64,000 nucleotides of DNA from an uncultured marine group I thaumarchaeote (GTDB lineage Archaea; Thermoproteota; Nitrososphaeria; Nitrososphaerales; Nitrosopumilaceae): positions 1 through 64,000 of the forward strand of contig CACFJZ010000001.1 in the NCBI GenBank assembly GCA_902566725.1, written 5' to 3'. A program made the translations under genes and the position numbers. Below are positions 19,472 through 28,173 of the stretch, piece after piece. The notes beneath the pieces were generated by a model. That model did no database searches. It saw only the letters and a list, made by a program, of their open reading frames with translations, and was not told where the DNA came from. Numbering within the stretch: the first letter of the stretch is position 1; each line of letters starts with the position of its first letter.

Positions 19472-19567
19472 ATGAAAAAATGTGTTATTTGCGGATGTAA
19501 AGACCACAGATTAGTAGGGTGTATCCGTCACAAGGCAAAACAGTGCAGTTGTTATAAACAGGAATAA
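19472..19567 (+). CDS. Cys-rich 31-aa microprotein (not in ORF track)
   Basis: MKKCVICGCKDHRLVGCIRHKAKQCSCYKQE: six Cys and two His in 31 residues. Confidence 0.5.
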   Translation: MKKCVICGCKDHRLVGCIRHKAKQCSCYKQE

Positions 19568-19579
19568 TTATTAAAAAAC

Positions 19580-20395
19580 ATGGGATTATTTGGAAAAAAA
19601 GAAGATCCAGAAGATTTGATGTATCAAGCAATGGCATTTTTAGAAAAAAATCAGCCAAAAGCTGCAGCAACATTATTTAAAAAAGTCACAAAGGTCGAGC
19701 CAGAAAATGTCAATGCATGGTACAATCAAGGATTAGCCCTGAATCAGTTGAAAAAATATGCAGATGCAATAACATGTTTTGACATGATAATACAAAAGAA
19801 TTCAAAAGATGCACCAGCACTAAACAATCGAGGTATTGCAATGGCAGAGCTTGGTGATGCAGAAGGAGCAATGGAATATTATGATAAAGCAATACAAGCA
19901 GATTCTAGTTACGCCCCAGCATATTATAACAAAGGAGTGTTACTCGATAAGAAATTAGAACATGAGAAAGCATTGGAAGTGTTAGATGAGGCAATTAAAA
20001 TTGATCCAAAAAAACCAAACCCGCGATTTTACAAAGGAATAGTACTTGGCAAAACAGGAAAGCATGAATTGGCTTTGAATTGTTTTGAAAATGTTTACAG
20101 AGCAAATCCACAACATCTTGACTCCTTATTTCATAAAGGAATAGAATTGGCAGAATTAGAAAGACATGAGAAAGCAATTGAAGTTTTTGATAAAATCTTA
20201 TCGAAACATCAAGGAAATATCAATGTGGTTTATGCAAAAGCCAGGAGTAAAGCAGCACTAAACGATGTAGAAGAAGCATTTGCTTTACTAAATGTTGCAA
20301 TAAAGAGTTCTAAAACAATCAAGTTATGGGCAAGAAAAGAGAAGGTTTTTGAAAAATTTTATGATGACCCAGAATTTCAGAAGATGGTAAAGTGA
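19580..20395 (+). CDS. TPR-repeat protein
   Basis: Repeated NAWYNQGLALNQLKKYADAITCFD-type TPR units. Confidence 0.92.
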   Translation: MGLFGKKEDPEDLMYQAMAFLEKNQPKAAATLFKKVTKVEPENVNAWYNQGLALNQLKKYADAITCFDMIIQKNSKDAPALNNRGIAMAELGDAEGAMEYYDKAIQADSSYAPAYYNKGVLLDKKLEHEKALEVLDEAIKIDPKKPNPRFYKGIVLGKTGKHELALNCFENVYRANPQHLDSLFHKGIELAELERHEKAIEVFDKILSKHQGNINVVYAKARSKAALNDVEEAFALLNVAIKSSKTIKLWARKEKVFEKFYDDPEFQKMVK

Positions 20396-21100
20396 CTATA
20401 GAATTTTTTTCCTAATTGCATCAATTCGTAATATTTTGATTCTTTTCTTAGGGCCAATTAACCTAGCCTCAAAAATTGGAACATAAATTTCAAGTAGATC
20501 TTTTAGTTCAATCTTTTCTTCAGATGATTTAATGCCTGTTTCAGCAGGTTTTTTTAATTTAGATATTAGTTTAGAAATTACTGCATCAGATGTAATTTCA
20601 GGTCTACGTACAGAGTCTTTATCTTCATTTATTGACTTTTTTGGATGTTTATCTAATAATTTCAAAGTATCATTGTATGACAGAGTCATCTCTTTACCAT
20701 GATGATCAAAGGAAATATCATCAATATTTTCAAGCATTACACGCTCTTGCATCTCAATTTTGACTTTATTTTTGAATGAAGGTTCTAATTTACTAAGGAC
20801 ACCTTTCTTTTTTTTGACAGGGAAAACCTCATCGTTGATTATCACTTCTTGTACGTTTTTGTCAACAGATAGGGTATGGGATGCATCTCGAATGAAATCA
20901 ACGGAATATTTACCAGACAGTAAGAGGATAGCCTCAAAATGTAATGTTAAGGAATGGAGATGAATTTCACTTTTTTTAGGTTTGTGTAATAATGTTTGAA
21001 AGAGTTTCACTTTACGCGATTCAACCATCTCTTCTGCAGCATCATAATCTAGATGAGGTTTAAGCGAAATTACTTTTGTTTTAACATCAATTTTTGCCAT
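20396..21100 (-). CDS. Hypothetical protein
   Basis: 234-aa ORF; no recognised domain. Confidence 0.7.
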   Translation of the reverse strand: MAKIDVKTKVISLKPHLDYDAAEEMVESRKVKLFQTLLHKPKKSEIHLHSLTLHFEAILLLSGKYSVDFIRDASHTLSVDKNVQEVIINDEVFPVKKKKGVLSKLEPSFKNKVKIEMQERVMLENIDDISFDHHGKEMTLSYNDTLKLLDKHPKKSINEDKDSVRRPEITSDAVISKLISKLKKPAETGIKSSEEKIELKDLLEIYVPIFEARLIGPKKRIKILRIDAIRKKIL

Positions 21101-21176
21101 TTCTACATATCATATGTTCAAGTATTTTTAAGTCCTATTAACTAAAAGTCATATACAGCATACAGAGACAAAGATT

Positions 21177-21641
21177 ATGAATAAAGAGAATCTATTCACG
21201 AAAACTGGAATTCCGAGTAAAAAAGCTAAAACAAACTACTTTACAGGGAAAATTGCGGCAAAAGATATTTCAGCAAAAATCAAGCCATCTACAGAAAAAA
21301 TCTATCATGTAACATTCAAAGGTGGAGCAAGAACAAAATTACATTTTCATGATGCAGGTCAGACATTGATAGTAACTAAAGGAAAAGGAAGTTTAGTTAT
21401 GTACAAAAAAATTGGTACAGGAACAAAGACATTCAGAATTAAACAAACGAAGAAAATGAATCTCAATAAAGGAGATTGTGTTCACATTCCTGCAAATAAA
21501 CTACATACTCATGGCTCAATAAATAAAAATGAAGATTTTGCCCATATTGCAATAAACTCATTTCCAAGAAAAAATGCAGAGCCTAAAACAATATGGTTCG
21601 AATCGGATTTTAAATCAAAAGTGACAGAGAAGTTACCATAA
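21177..21641 (+). CDS. Cupin-domain protein
   Basis: TKLHFHDAGQTLIVTKGKGSLV...GDCVHIPANKLHTHG. Confidence 0.88.
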   Translation: MNKENLFTKTGIPSKKAKTNYFTGKIAAKDISAKIKPSTEKIYHVTFKGGARTKLHFHDAGQTLIVTKGKGSLVMYKKIGTGTKTFRIKQTKKMNLNKGDCVHIPANKLHTHGSINKNEDFAHIAINSFPRKNAEPKTIWFESDFKSKVTEKLP

Positions 21642-21642
21642 A

Positions 21643-22002
21643 TTGATTATAAAAAAAATAGAAAATATTGAAGCGTTTGAAGGTAATGAGGGTACAAAAA
21701 TAAAACAGATTATTTCACCCGAAGAAACTAACAATGCAATTCGATATAGTATAGCACACTGCACAATTAGTCCAGGTGAAAGTTCCAAGCCTCACACAAT
21801 GAAGACCAGCGAGATGTATTACATTTTAGAAGGAAGGGGAATTATGCACATAGATTCAGAAGAAAGACAAGTGAATCAAAATGACCTAATTTTTGTTCCA
21901 CCAATGTCAAAACAATTTTTAGAAAATAATGGAAAAGTGGATCTAATCATATTATGTATAGTAGATCCTGCATGGAAACAAGAAGACGAGATACTAGAAT
22001 AG
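21643..22002 (+). CDS. Cupin-domain protein
   Basis: SKPHTMKTSEMYYILEGRGIMHID...NDLIFVPP; TTG start. Confidence 0.88.
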   Translation: MIIKKIENIEAFEGNEGTKIKQIISPEETNNAIRYSIAHCTISPGESSKPHTMKTSEMYYILEGRGIMHIDSEERQVNQNDLIFVPPMSKQFLENNGKVDLIILCIVDPAWKQEDEILE

Positions 22003-22038
22003 GTCATGTTTTTATCATATCGCATCTAAATAGAATCG

Positions 22039-22728
22039 TTGAATTCAAGCCAGGCCTATAAAACATTACAATTACAAACTGATGCAAATTTTGAAGAAGT
22101 GAAATATGCTTATCGAAAATTAGCACTCCAATATCATCCAGACAAGAACAAAAATGAAGAAAGTGAAAAAAGATTCAAAATAATTACAGAAGCATATCAT
22201 TTTTTGAAGAATCAGAATAAACATACAGTACATCAGAAACCTCAAAAAACTCAAGAAAAATCAGATTACACACAAACCAGTAAGAGATTCTACAAAAGGA
22301 CAAAGTGGGGAAAGAACGGAGAAAATGAAACCCCTGAAGCAGACTGGGGAAAATACACAAAAGAATTTGAAGCAAATGAAGAATGGTGGAAAAGATATGA
22401 AAAGGAATTTTGGGAAAAGTATGAAAAAACAGTCAATGAACAAACAACAAAAGAACCACGGGAAGATAGAGGATTTACAAAAAAGCGTAAGGAAATAGAT
22501 TTGGGAGTGAAGGTGGATGAAAGTTTATGCATCGGATGTTGTAGTTGTGAAATGATTGCACCTGAAGTTTTTACAATTAATAAAAATACAAAGTCAAATC
22601 CAAAGTCTCGAGTTTACAATAAAAATGGAGCAAAAAATCAGAAAATAATTAATGCCGCAGAGACATGCCCTACCAAAGCAATAATTGTTGATGATCTAGA
22701 AGAAAATCAGAGAATTTACCCTTACTAA
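22039..22728 (+). CDS. DnaJ domain-ferredoxin fusion protein
   Basis: J-domain HPD (LQYHPDKNKN) at N-terminus; C-terminal ferredoxin Cys motif CIGCCSCEMIAPEVF...CPTKAI. TTG start. Confidence 0.93.
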   Translation: MNSSQAYKTLQLQTDANFEEVKYAYRKLALQYHPDKNKNEESEKRFKIITEAYHFLKNQNKHTVHQKPQKTQEKSDYTQTSKRFYKRTKWGKNGENETPEADWGKYTKEFEANEEWWKRYEKEFWEKYEKTVNEQTTKEPREDRGFTKKRKEIDLGVKVDESLCIGCCSCEMIAPEVFTINKNTKSNPKSRVYNKNGAKNQKIINAAETCPTKAIIVDDLEENQRIYPY

Positions 22729-23144
22729 TTTACCTTCAATTCATTACACATAGAATCGATTTCAGCATCTGTTAATTCAATTTTATCAGTAAACATAGAG
22801 TGAACAGGGCCTGCAGAGTCATTTCCACTACGAGGAATTAAATGAACATGAACATGAGGCACTTCCTGACCACTTTGTTTTCCATTGTGTACAGCAATCA
22901 AAGTGGAACCTTGTAAGGAATCAATCTTTTCAATCATTTTATGAACCGTGGAGAACAGTTTTTGGTTTATTGAAGAAGGCAGATCCTGAATTTTTTCATG
23001 ATGTTCTTTAGGAATAACAAGAGTGTGTCCTTTTGCAACAGGAAATGCATCAAGAAAAGAAATTGTATCGTCATCTTCATACAGAATTTTTGCGGGAATT
23101 TCTTTTGAGATAATTTTACAAAATATACAACTCATGTCATTCAC
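22725..23144 (-). CDS. HIT family hydrolase
   Basis: CIFCKIISKEIPAKILYEDD; HVHVHLIPR histidine triad. Confidence 0.95.
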   Translation of the reverse strand: MNDMSCIFCKIISKEIPAKILYEDDDTISFLDAFPVAKGHTLVIPKEHHEKIQDLPSSINQKLFSTVHKMIEKIDSLQGSTLIAVHNGKQSGQEVPHVHVHLIPRSGNDSAGPVHSMFTDKIELTDAEIDSMCNELKVN

Positions 23145-23421
23145 CAGGATTTACAATTGTTGCCCAAGGTAATCCATGTTCATAACTTATTGTAACTTTA
23201 GTGCCTTCTTTAAGATTACAGTTTTCGATAGTTTTTGGAATTTTATCAGACGTATCAACATAGCAATTTCCATCTGCAGACCTGAAAATTTCAACTTCTT
23301 CAGTCACATCTTCACGAATAAAGTTCCAAAATGGAAAAACAAGGGTAGAAAGAACGATTCCAGCAACTGCAAGTGAACCCAAAAATACTATGGCATATTT
23401 TTGGCCATCAGATAATTCCAA
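23137..23421 (-). CDS. Hypothetical membrane protein
   Basis: N-terminal TM segment AIVFLGSLAVAGIVLSTLVFP. Confidence 0.65.
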   Translation of the reverse strand: MELSDGQKYAIVFLGSLAVAGIVLSTLVFPFWNFIREDVTEEVEIFRSADGNCYVDTSDKIPKTIENCNLKEGTKVTISYEHGLPWATIVNPGE

Positions 23422-23453
23422 TACTTAGAGAGAGAAAGTTTGTATTAATAATT

Positions 23454-23636
23454 TTACCACATGCCGCCTTGTTCAACGCCACCCTTGGTGCTAAATTCTG
23501 GTTTCTTCTCAGGGACATTACCATGTGCTTTTTTCATGTGGCGTTCTAGTCTTTGAGGTTGATGTAATTCTAAACCACATTCTTTGCATTTGGTTTCATT
23601 TTTGTTTTTTTCTTTTTTCTTACCAAATAATCCCAT
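23454..23636 (-). CDS. Small C2H2 zinc-finger protein
   Basis: MGLFGKKKEKNKNETKCKECGLELHQPQRLERHMKKAH. Confidence 0.82.
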   Translation of the reverse strand: MGLFGKKKEKNKNETKCKECGLELHQPQRLERHMKKAHGNVPEKKPEFSTKGGVEQGGMW

Positions 23637-23663
23637 ATGTTTTATTCAAACTAGATTGATATA

Positions 23664-24824
23664 ATGGTTTTTCAAAGATGGTTCGTGGCAGTAAAAAATA
23701 TCACAGTATTAGGATCAGGAGTCATGGGACATGGAATTGCACAAGTCTCAGCCACAGCAGGATATAATGTCGTACTACGGGACATCAAACAAGAGTTTCT
23801 TGACAAGGCAATGGAGAAAATAAAATGGAGTTTAGATAAACTAGTCACAAAAGAAAAGATTTCAAAAGAAGAAGGAGATGCAATTTTTTCAAGAATTACC
23901 CCTATTGTTGATTTGAATGATGCAGTAAAAGATGCAGAATTAGTCATCGAAGTAGTTCCAGAAATAATGGATTTGAAAAAACAGGTCTATGCAGAATTAG
24001 ACAAGGCAGCCAAACCTGATGTAGTCTTTGCATCAAATACCAGCACATTACCAATTACAGAAATTGCAAATACTACATCACGTCCTGACAAATTTATTGG
24101 AATTCATTTTTTCAATCCACCACAACTAATGAAACTTGTAGAGGTTATACCAGGAGAAAAAACATCACAAGAAATTACAGAGATGACTCAAGAATTTGTA
24201 AAATCAGTAAACAAACAGGCAGTGTTATGTAGAAAAGATGTTCCAGGATTTATCATTAATAGATTATTCATTCCAATGGTTCATGAAGCATGTTATTTAC
24301 AAGATAGAACTGGGGCAACATTAGAAGAAATAGATTCTGCAGTGAAATTCAAACTTGGATTTCCAATGGGAATTTTTGAGTTAGCCGATTTTACAGGCAT
24401 GGATGTAATTCACAAGGCAACAGTAGAAATGCATCTACGTGATAAGAAAGTAATCAATCCGCACAGTACTGTTGAAAAAATGTTTGATGAGAAAAAGCTA
24501 GGTCAAAAGTCAGGAGAAGGATATTACAAATATTCAGATGACAAATATGAAAGAGTTGAATTATCTGAGGAATTAGCAGAAAAATGTAATCCTATTCAAC
24601 TTGTTGCAAACATACTGAACAATGCTGCCTGGTTAATTACAAATGGTGCAAGCGATATTGAAGAAATTGAAAAGGCATGTAAGCTTGGATTAGGCCTAAG
24701 AAAACCATTATTTGAAACAGCAAAAGAAATTGGTATTAAAAATATCGTAGATGAGTTAAACAGATTAGCAGAAGAGCATGGCGAATTTTACAAACCAGAC
24801 CCATTGCTAGAATCTATGATTTAA
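23664..24824 (+). CDS. 3-hydroxyacyl-CoA dehydrogenase (3HBDH-type)
   Basis: ITVLGSGVMGHGIAQVSATAGYNVVLRD; SNTSTLPITEIA; HFFNPPQLMKLVEV. Plausibly part of the 3HP/4HB cycle. Confidence 0.93.
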   Translation: MVFQRWFVAVKNITVLGSGVMGHGIAQVSATAGYNVVLRDIKQEFLDKAMEKIKWSLDKLVTKEKISKEEGDAIFSRITPIVDLNDAVKDAELVIEVVPEIMDLKKQVYAELDKAAKPDVVFASNTSTLPITEIANTTSRPDKFIGIHFFNPPQLMKLVEVIPGEKTSQEITEMTQEFVKSVNKQAVLCRKDVPGFIINRLFIPMVHEACYLQDRTGATLEEIDSAVKFKLGFPMGIFELADFTGMDVIHKATVEMHLRDKKVINPHSTVEKMFDEKKLGQKSGEGYYKYSDDKYERVELSEELAEKCNPIQLVANILNNAAWLITNGASDIEEIEKACKLGLGLRKPLFETAKEIGIKNIVDELNRLAEEHGEFYKPDPLLESMI

Positions 24825-25338
24825 TCTGGTCTAGAATATAGTTAACAGCATCTTTTGGAGAATTAAATCCAACAATTTTCACATTTTCACGATGATCTAG
24901 AAATTGATCAGAATATTTTGTTGCCATACCTCCAGAGTTTTTGACAGTAGCGATTGGTTTTTTGTACATGTATGCAGCACAGATTTCAGATAGTGTGCCC
25001 GAGCCACCACCTACTACAACAACACCATCTGCAGACAATGCATTTAGAAAGTCTCTAGATAGTCCCATTCCAGAAGGAATTACTATGTCACAAAATTCAT
25101 TTGCAAGAGAAGAATCATCTTGAGGAATAATTCCAATTGTTAAGCCTCCTGCATCTTTTGCACCATGAGATGCAGCCTTCATGACACCACCTAACCCTCC
25201 AGTAATCAATACTGAATTAGATTGTGCAATTTCTTTTCCTGCATCATATGCGATTTTTTCAAGCTCAGGAGTGCAGCCATTATCATTATTTCCAATTACC
25301 AAGATCTGTCGCATTTTGGCCATGTCAGAAGATCTCAC
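24814..25338 (-). CDS. LOG-family/TIGR00725-type nucleotide-binding protein
   Basis: LITGGLGGVMKAASHGAKDAGG; VVVGGGSGTLSEI (PGGxGTxxE-like). Confidence 0.88.
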   Translation of the reverse strand: MRSSDMAKMRQILVIGNNDNGCTPELEKIAYDAGKEIAQSNSVLITGGLGGVMKAASHGAKDAGGLTIGIIPQDDSSLANEFCDIVIPSGMGLSRDFLNALSADGVVVVGGGSGTLSEICAAYMYKKPIATVKNSGGMATKYSDQFLDHRENVKIVGFNSPKDAVNYILDQIKS

Positions 25339-25387
25339 CTACATAATATAACTGAAAAAACAAAGAAAGGGTTATAAAAAAAGAGGA

Positions 25388-25525
25388 ATGATTCTGATTA
25401 TGGAAAAACGTTCAATGCCAGTATGCTTTACTACAGAGCAATACAAAAAGATCGAAGCAATCGCCAAGAAAAATGGCATGCTAAACTCTAGTCAAGGTTT
25501 AGAGAAATTACTATCAGAACTCTAA
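25388..25525 (+). CDS. Small protein, possible ribbon-helix-helix (45 aa; not in ORF track)
   Basis: MILIMEKRSMPVCFTTEQYKKIEAIAKKNGMLNSSQGLEKLLSEL. Confidence 0.55.
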   Translation: MILIMEKRSMPVCFTTEQYKKIEAIAKKNGMLNSSQGLEKLLSEL

Positions 25526-25574
25526 ATCAAAAAATTCTTTTTCTAATTTTATAATTTAATTAGATCTTTATTTC

Positions 25575-25994
25575 ATGAATATTATGGGATTATTTACCAG
25601 AAAACCTGCAATATGCACAGTTTGTAAAAAAGAAACTAAGCATAAACATAAGGCAAAAAAAGAATGGTATGTAGAATCACCACTTTGTGGTGAATGTTAT
25701 ATGGATAAAATGAAGGAATCATACGATTCAAACATTAAAGCAAAATGTGTAGTATGTGGGGTACAGAAAAAAATTACAGATTTGTGGGAGCCAAGATGGC
25801 AGTGGGACATGAAAGGATTACTCTGTAAGGAATGTTTTGATAACAAAGAAAGTGATTTTAAAACAAAGAAGGAATTTTGTTCAATCTGTAATAAGAAAAT
25901 GGGTTTCATTAGATACAACCCAAAACCAGAATGGAAGGTAAAAGGTCAGTTATGTAGGGAATGTTGGGACGAACAAAAGGCAAAAAATAGTTGA
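25575..25994 (+). CDS. Triple zinc-ribbon-repeat protein
   Basis: Three repeats CxxC...W...LCxEC; start likely internal MGLFTRK (25584). Confidence 0.85.
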   Translation: MNIMGLFTRKPAICTVCKKETKHKHKAKKEWYVESPLCGECYMDKMKESYDSNIKAKCVVCGVQKKITDLWEPRWQWDMKGLLCKECFDNKESDFKTKKEFCSICNKKMGFIRYNPKPEWKVKGQLCRECWDEQKAKNS

Positions 25995-25995
25995 T

Positions 25996-26196
25996 ATGAG
26001 ATTTTTTAAAAAAATACCCTGTGAAAAATGTGATTTAGAGTTTAAGACACAAGAAGAGTTAATGCAACATCTACAGATTACACATTACAAAGATTTACCA
26101 TATGATTGCAAAGAGTGTGGAGAAAATTTTTCAAATATGGAAGATATGAGGACCCATCTACAAAGAAAGCACAGTTACAAAAGAGATAGAGATTAG
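25996..26196 (+). CDS. Small C2H2 zinc-finger protein (two fingers)
   Basis: CEKCDLEFKTQEELMQHLQITH and CKECGENFSNMEDMRTHLQRKH. Confidence 0.88.
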   Translation: MRFFKKIPCEKCDLEFKTQEELMQHLQITHYKDLPYDCKECGENFSNMEDMRTHLQRKHSYKRDRD

Positions 26197-26381
26197 ATTG
26201 CGTTAACGTTTCTTACAAGACCAGGTCTTTTCTTTGTAAAAACTCTAAATCCACAAATACATTTGATTTCAGGGAGTCTTGCTAATTCCTCTAATGGAGT
26301 CTCATGACCACATCGCATACATTTGTAGATAACATCAAATTTTTCTTCAGAAAATGATTCTTCAAAATTCTCTTCAGACAT
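26193..26381 (-). CDS. rpoP: DNA-directed RNA polymerase subunit P (Rpb12-like)
   Basis: YKCMRCGHETPLEELARLPEIKCICGFRVFTKKRPGLVRNV. Confidence 0.88.
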   Translation of the reverse strand: MSEENFEESFSEEKFDVIYKCMRCGHETPLEELARLPEIKCICGFRVFTKKRPGLVRNVNAI

Positions 26382-26417
26382 GTCAGCTAATCACAATCCC
26401 CATAATAAAAGGCTAAG

Positions 26418-26726
26418 TTATTTTAGTGATAACTCAATGTAGACGTCATCAGGGATTTTCAGACGCATTAATTGTCGGATTGCTTTATCATCAGCATTAA
26501 GATCAATGATTCGTCTATGCATTCTCATCTCCCATTTTTCATAAGTTTCAGTGCCATTGCCACATGGAGATTTACGAGTGACAACATTGAGGCGTTTAAC
26601 AGGAAGTGGGGTTGGACCTTTTACTTTAACGCCAGTTTTTTTTCCAATTCCCATAATTTCATCACATACACCACCTAGTTTCAAAAGACTTGTACTAGTT
26701 AGTTTAATGCGAGCGTTTTGAGCCAT
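26418..26726 (-). CDS. rps10: Ribosomal protein S10
   Basis: ARIKLTSTS..., GPTPLPVKRLNVVTRKSPCGNGTETYEKWEMRMHRRIIDL. Confidence 0.97.
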   Translation of the reverse strand: MAQNARIKLTSTSLLKLGGVCDEIMGIGKKTGVKVKGPTPLPVKRLNVVTRKSPCGNGTETYEKWEMRMHRRIIDLNADDKAIRQLMRLKIPDDVYIELSLK

Positions 26727-26737
26727 GATGACTCTCT

Positions 26738-28036
26738 CTAAGGTGTGTGTGCTTCAGTAATTTCTTTTACAACACCGGCTGCAATTGTTGCACCCATATC
26801 TCTAAGTGCAAATCTACCCATCTCAGGGAATTCCTGGAAGGTTTCAATTGGTGTTGGTCTTACTGGTCTAATCTTAACAATAGCAGAATCTCCAACTTTT
26901 AAGAACTTTGGATTTTCTTCATCCATTGCACCAGTTTGTGGGTTAATCTTTGCAACAAATTCAGTAATTGTTGCTGCAACTTGTGCGGTGTGAGCATGCA
27001 TTACAGGAGTATAACCTGGTGCGATTGCTGTTGGGTGATGAATAACGATAATTTGTGCTTTGAATTCTTTTGCAACTGCTGGTGGTGCATCAGGAGTTCC
27101 TAATACATCTCCACGTTTGATGTCTTTCTTTTCAATTCCTCTCAAGTTGAAACCAATGTTATCACCTGCTTCAGCACTTGGAAGTTCGGCATGGTGAGAT
27201 TCAATTGATTTGATTTCACCTTGTGCACCAGAAGGCATTACAACTATTTTTTGACCTGGTTTCATTTCACCAGTCTCAACACGTCCTACTGGGACTGTTC
27301 CTACACCAGTGATTGAGTATACATCTTGAATTGGAAGACGTAGTGGTTTACCGGTTGGTTTTTCAGGAGCAGTAAAGTCATCAAATGCTTCTAAGAGTGT
27401 TTTACCAGTATACCAAGACATATTTTCAGATTTTTTAACTAAGTTGTCACCTTTCCATCCAGATACTGGGATGAATGGTACTTGGTCGACTTTGTAACCA
27501 CAAGATTTTACAAGTCCTTGTCCTTTCTCAACTGCTGTTTTGTAAGCATCTTCTGAGAAGTTACTGTCGTCCATTTTGTTAATTGCTACGATGATTTGAC
27601 CTACACCTAGTGTTTTTAGCAAGAATGCGTGTTCACGTGCTTGTCCACCTGGAGCAATTGCAGTGTCAGTTTCACCTGGTTTTGCAGACAAAACAAGAAC
27701 TGCACAGTCTGCTTCAGAAGCACCTGTAATCATGTTTTTGATGAAGTCTCTGTGTCCAGGAGCATCGATTAATGTATAATTAAATTTTGGAGTTTCGAAT
27801 TTTTGGAAAGCAAGATCAATAGTGATACCTCTTTCTCTCTCATCTTTGATATTATCCATAACCCAAGCGTACTTGAAAGTATCACCCTTTCCAGTTTTCT
27901 CAGATTCAGCGGCATGAGCATCAATTGTTCTTTGATCAACTACACCTAGATCCATCAAAAAGTGACCCATTGTTGTGGACTTACCATTATCAATGTGTCC
28001 TGTGATAATCATGTTCAGGTGTGGTTTGTCTGCCAT
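26738..28036 (-). CDS. tuf: Translation elongation factor 1-alpha
   Basis: GHIDNGKST, DERERGITID, DAPGHRDFIKNMITG, NKMD. Confidence 0.98.
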   Translation of the reverse strand: MADKPHLNMIITGHIDNGKSTTMGHFLMDLGVVDQRTIDAHAAESEKTGKGDTFKYAWVMDNIKDERERGITIDLAFQKFETPKFNYTLIDAPGHRDFIKNMITGASEADCAVLVLSAKPGETDTAIAPGGQAREHAFLLKTLGVGQIIVAINKMDDSNFSEDAYKTAVEKGQGLVKSCGYKVDQVPFIPVSGWKGDNLVKKSENMSWYTGKTLLEAFDDFTAPEKPTGKPLRLPIQDVYSITGVGTVPVGRVETGEMKPGQKIVVMPSGAQGEIKSIESHHAELPSAEAGDNIGFNLRGIEKKDIKRGDVLGTPDAPPAVAKEFKAQIIVIHHPTAIAPGYTPVMHAHTAQVAATITEFVAKINPQTGAMDEENPKFLKVGDSAIVKIRPVRPTPIETFQEFPEMGRFALRDMGATIAAGVVKEITEAHTP

Positions 28037-28173
28037 AGAAAATTCGTATTAAATGGTCTTTATAATCATTTTGATTTTTTCCATTTTTTTGTATCATTTT
28101 TTGAAATTTTTAGATCAAAGAAATTTTGACAATTTAGCATATAGTATAAATCAAAGAAGAAAAAATCGTTAGT

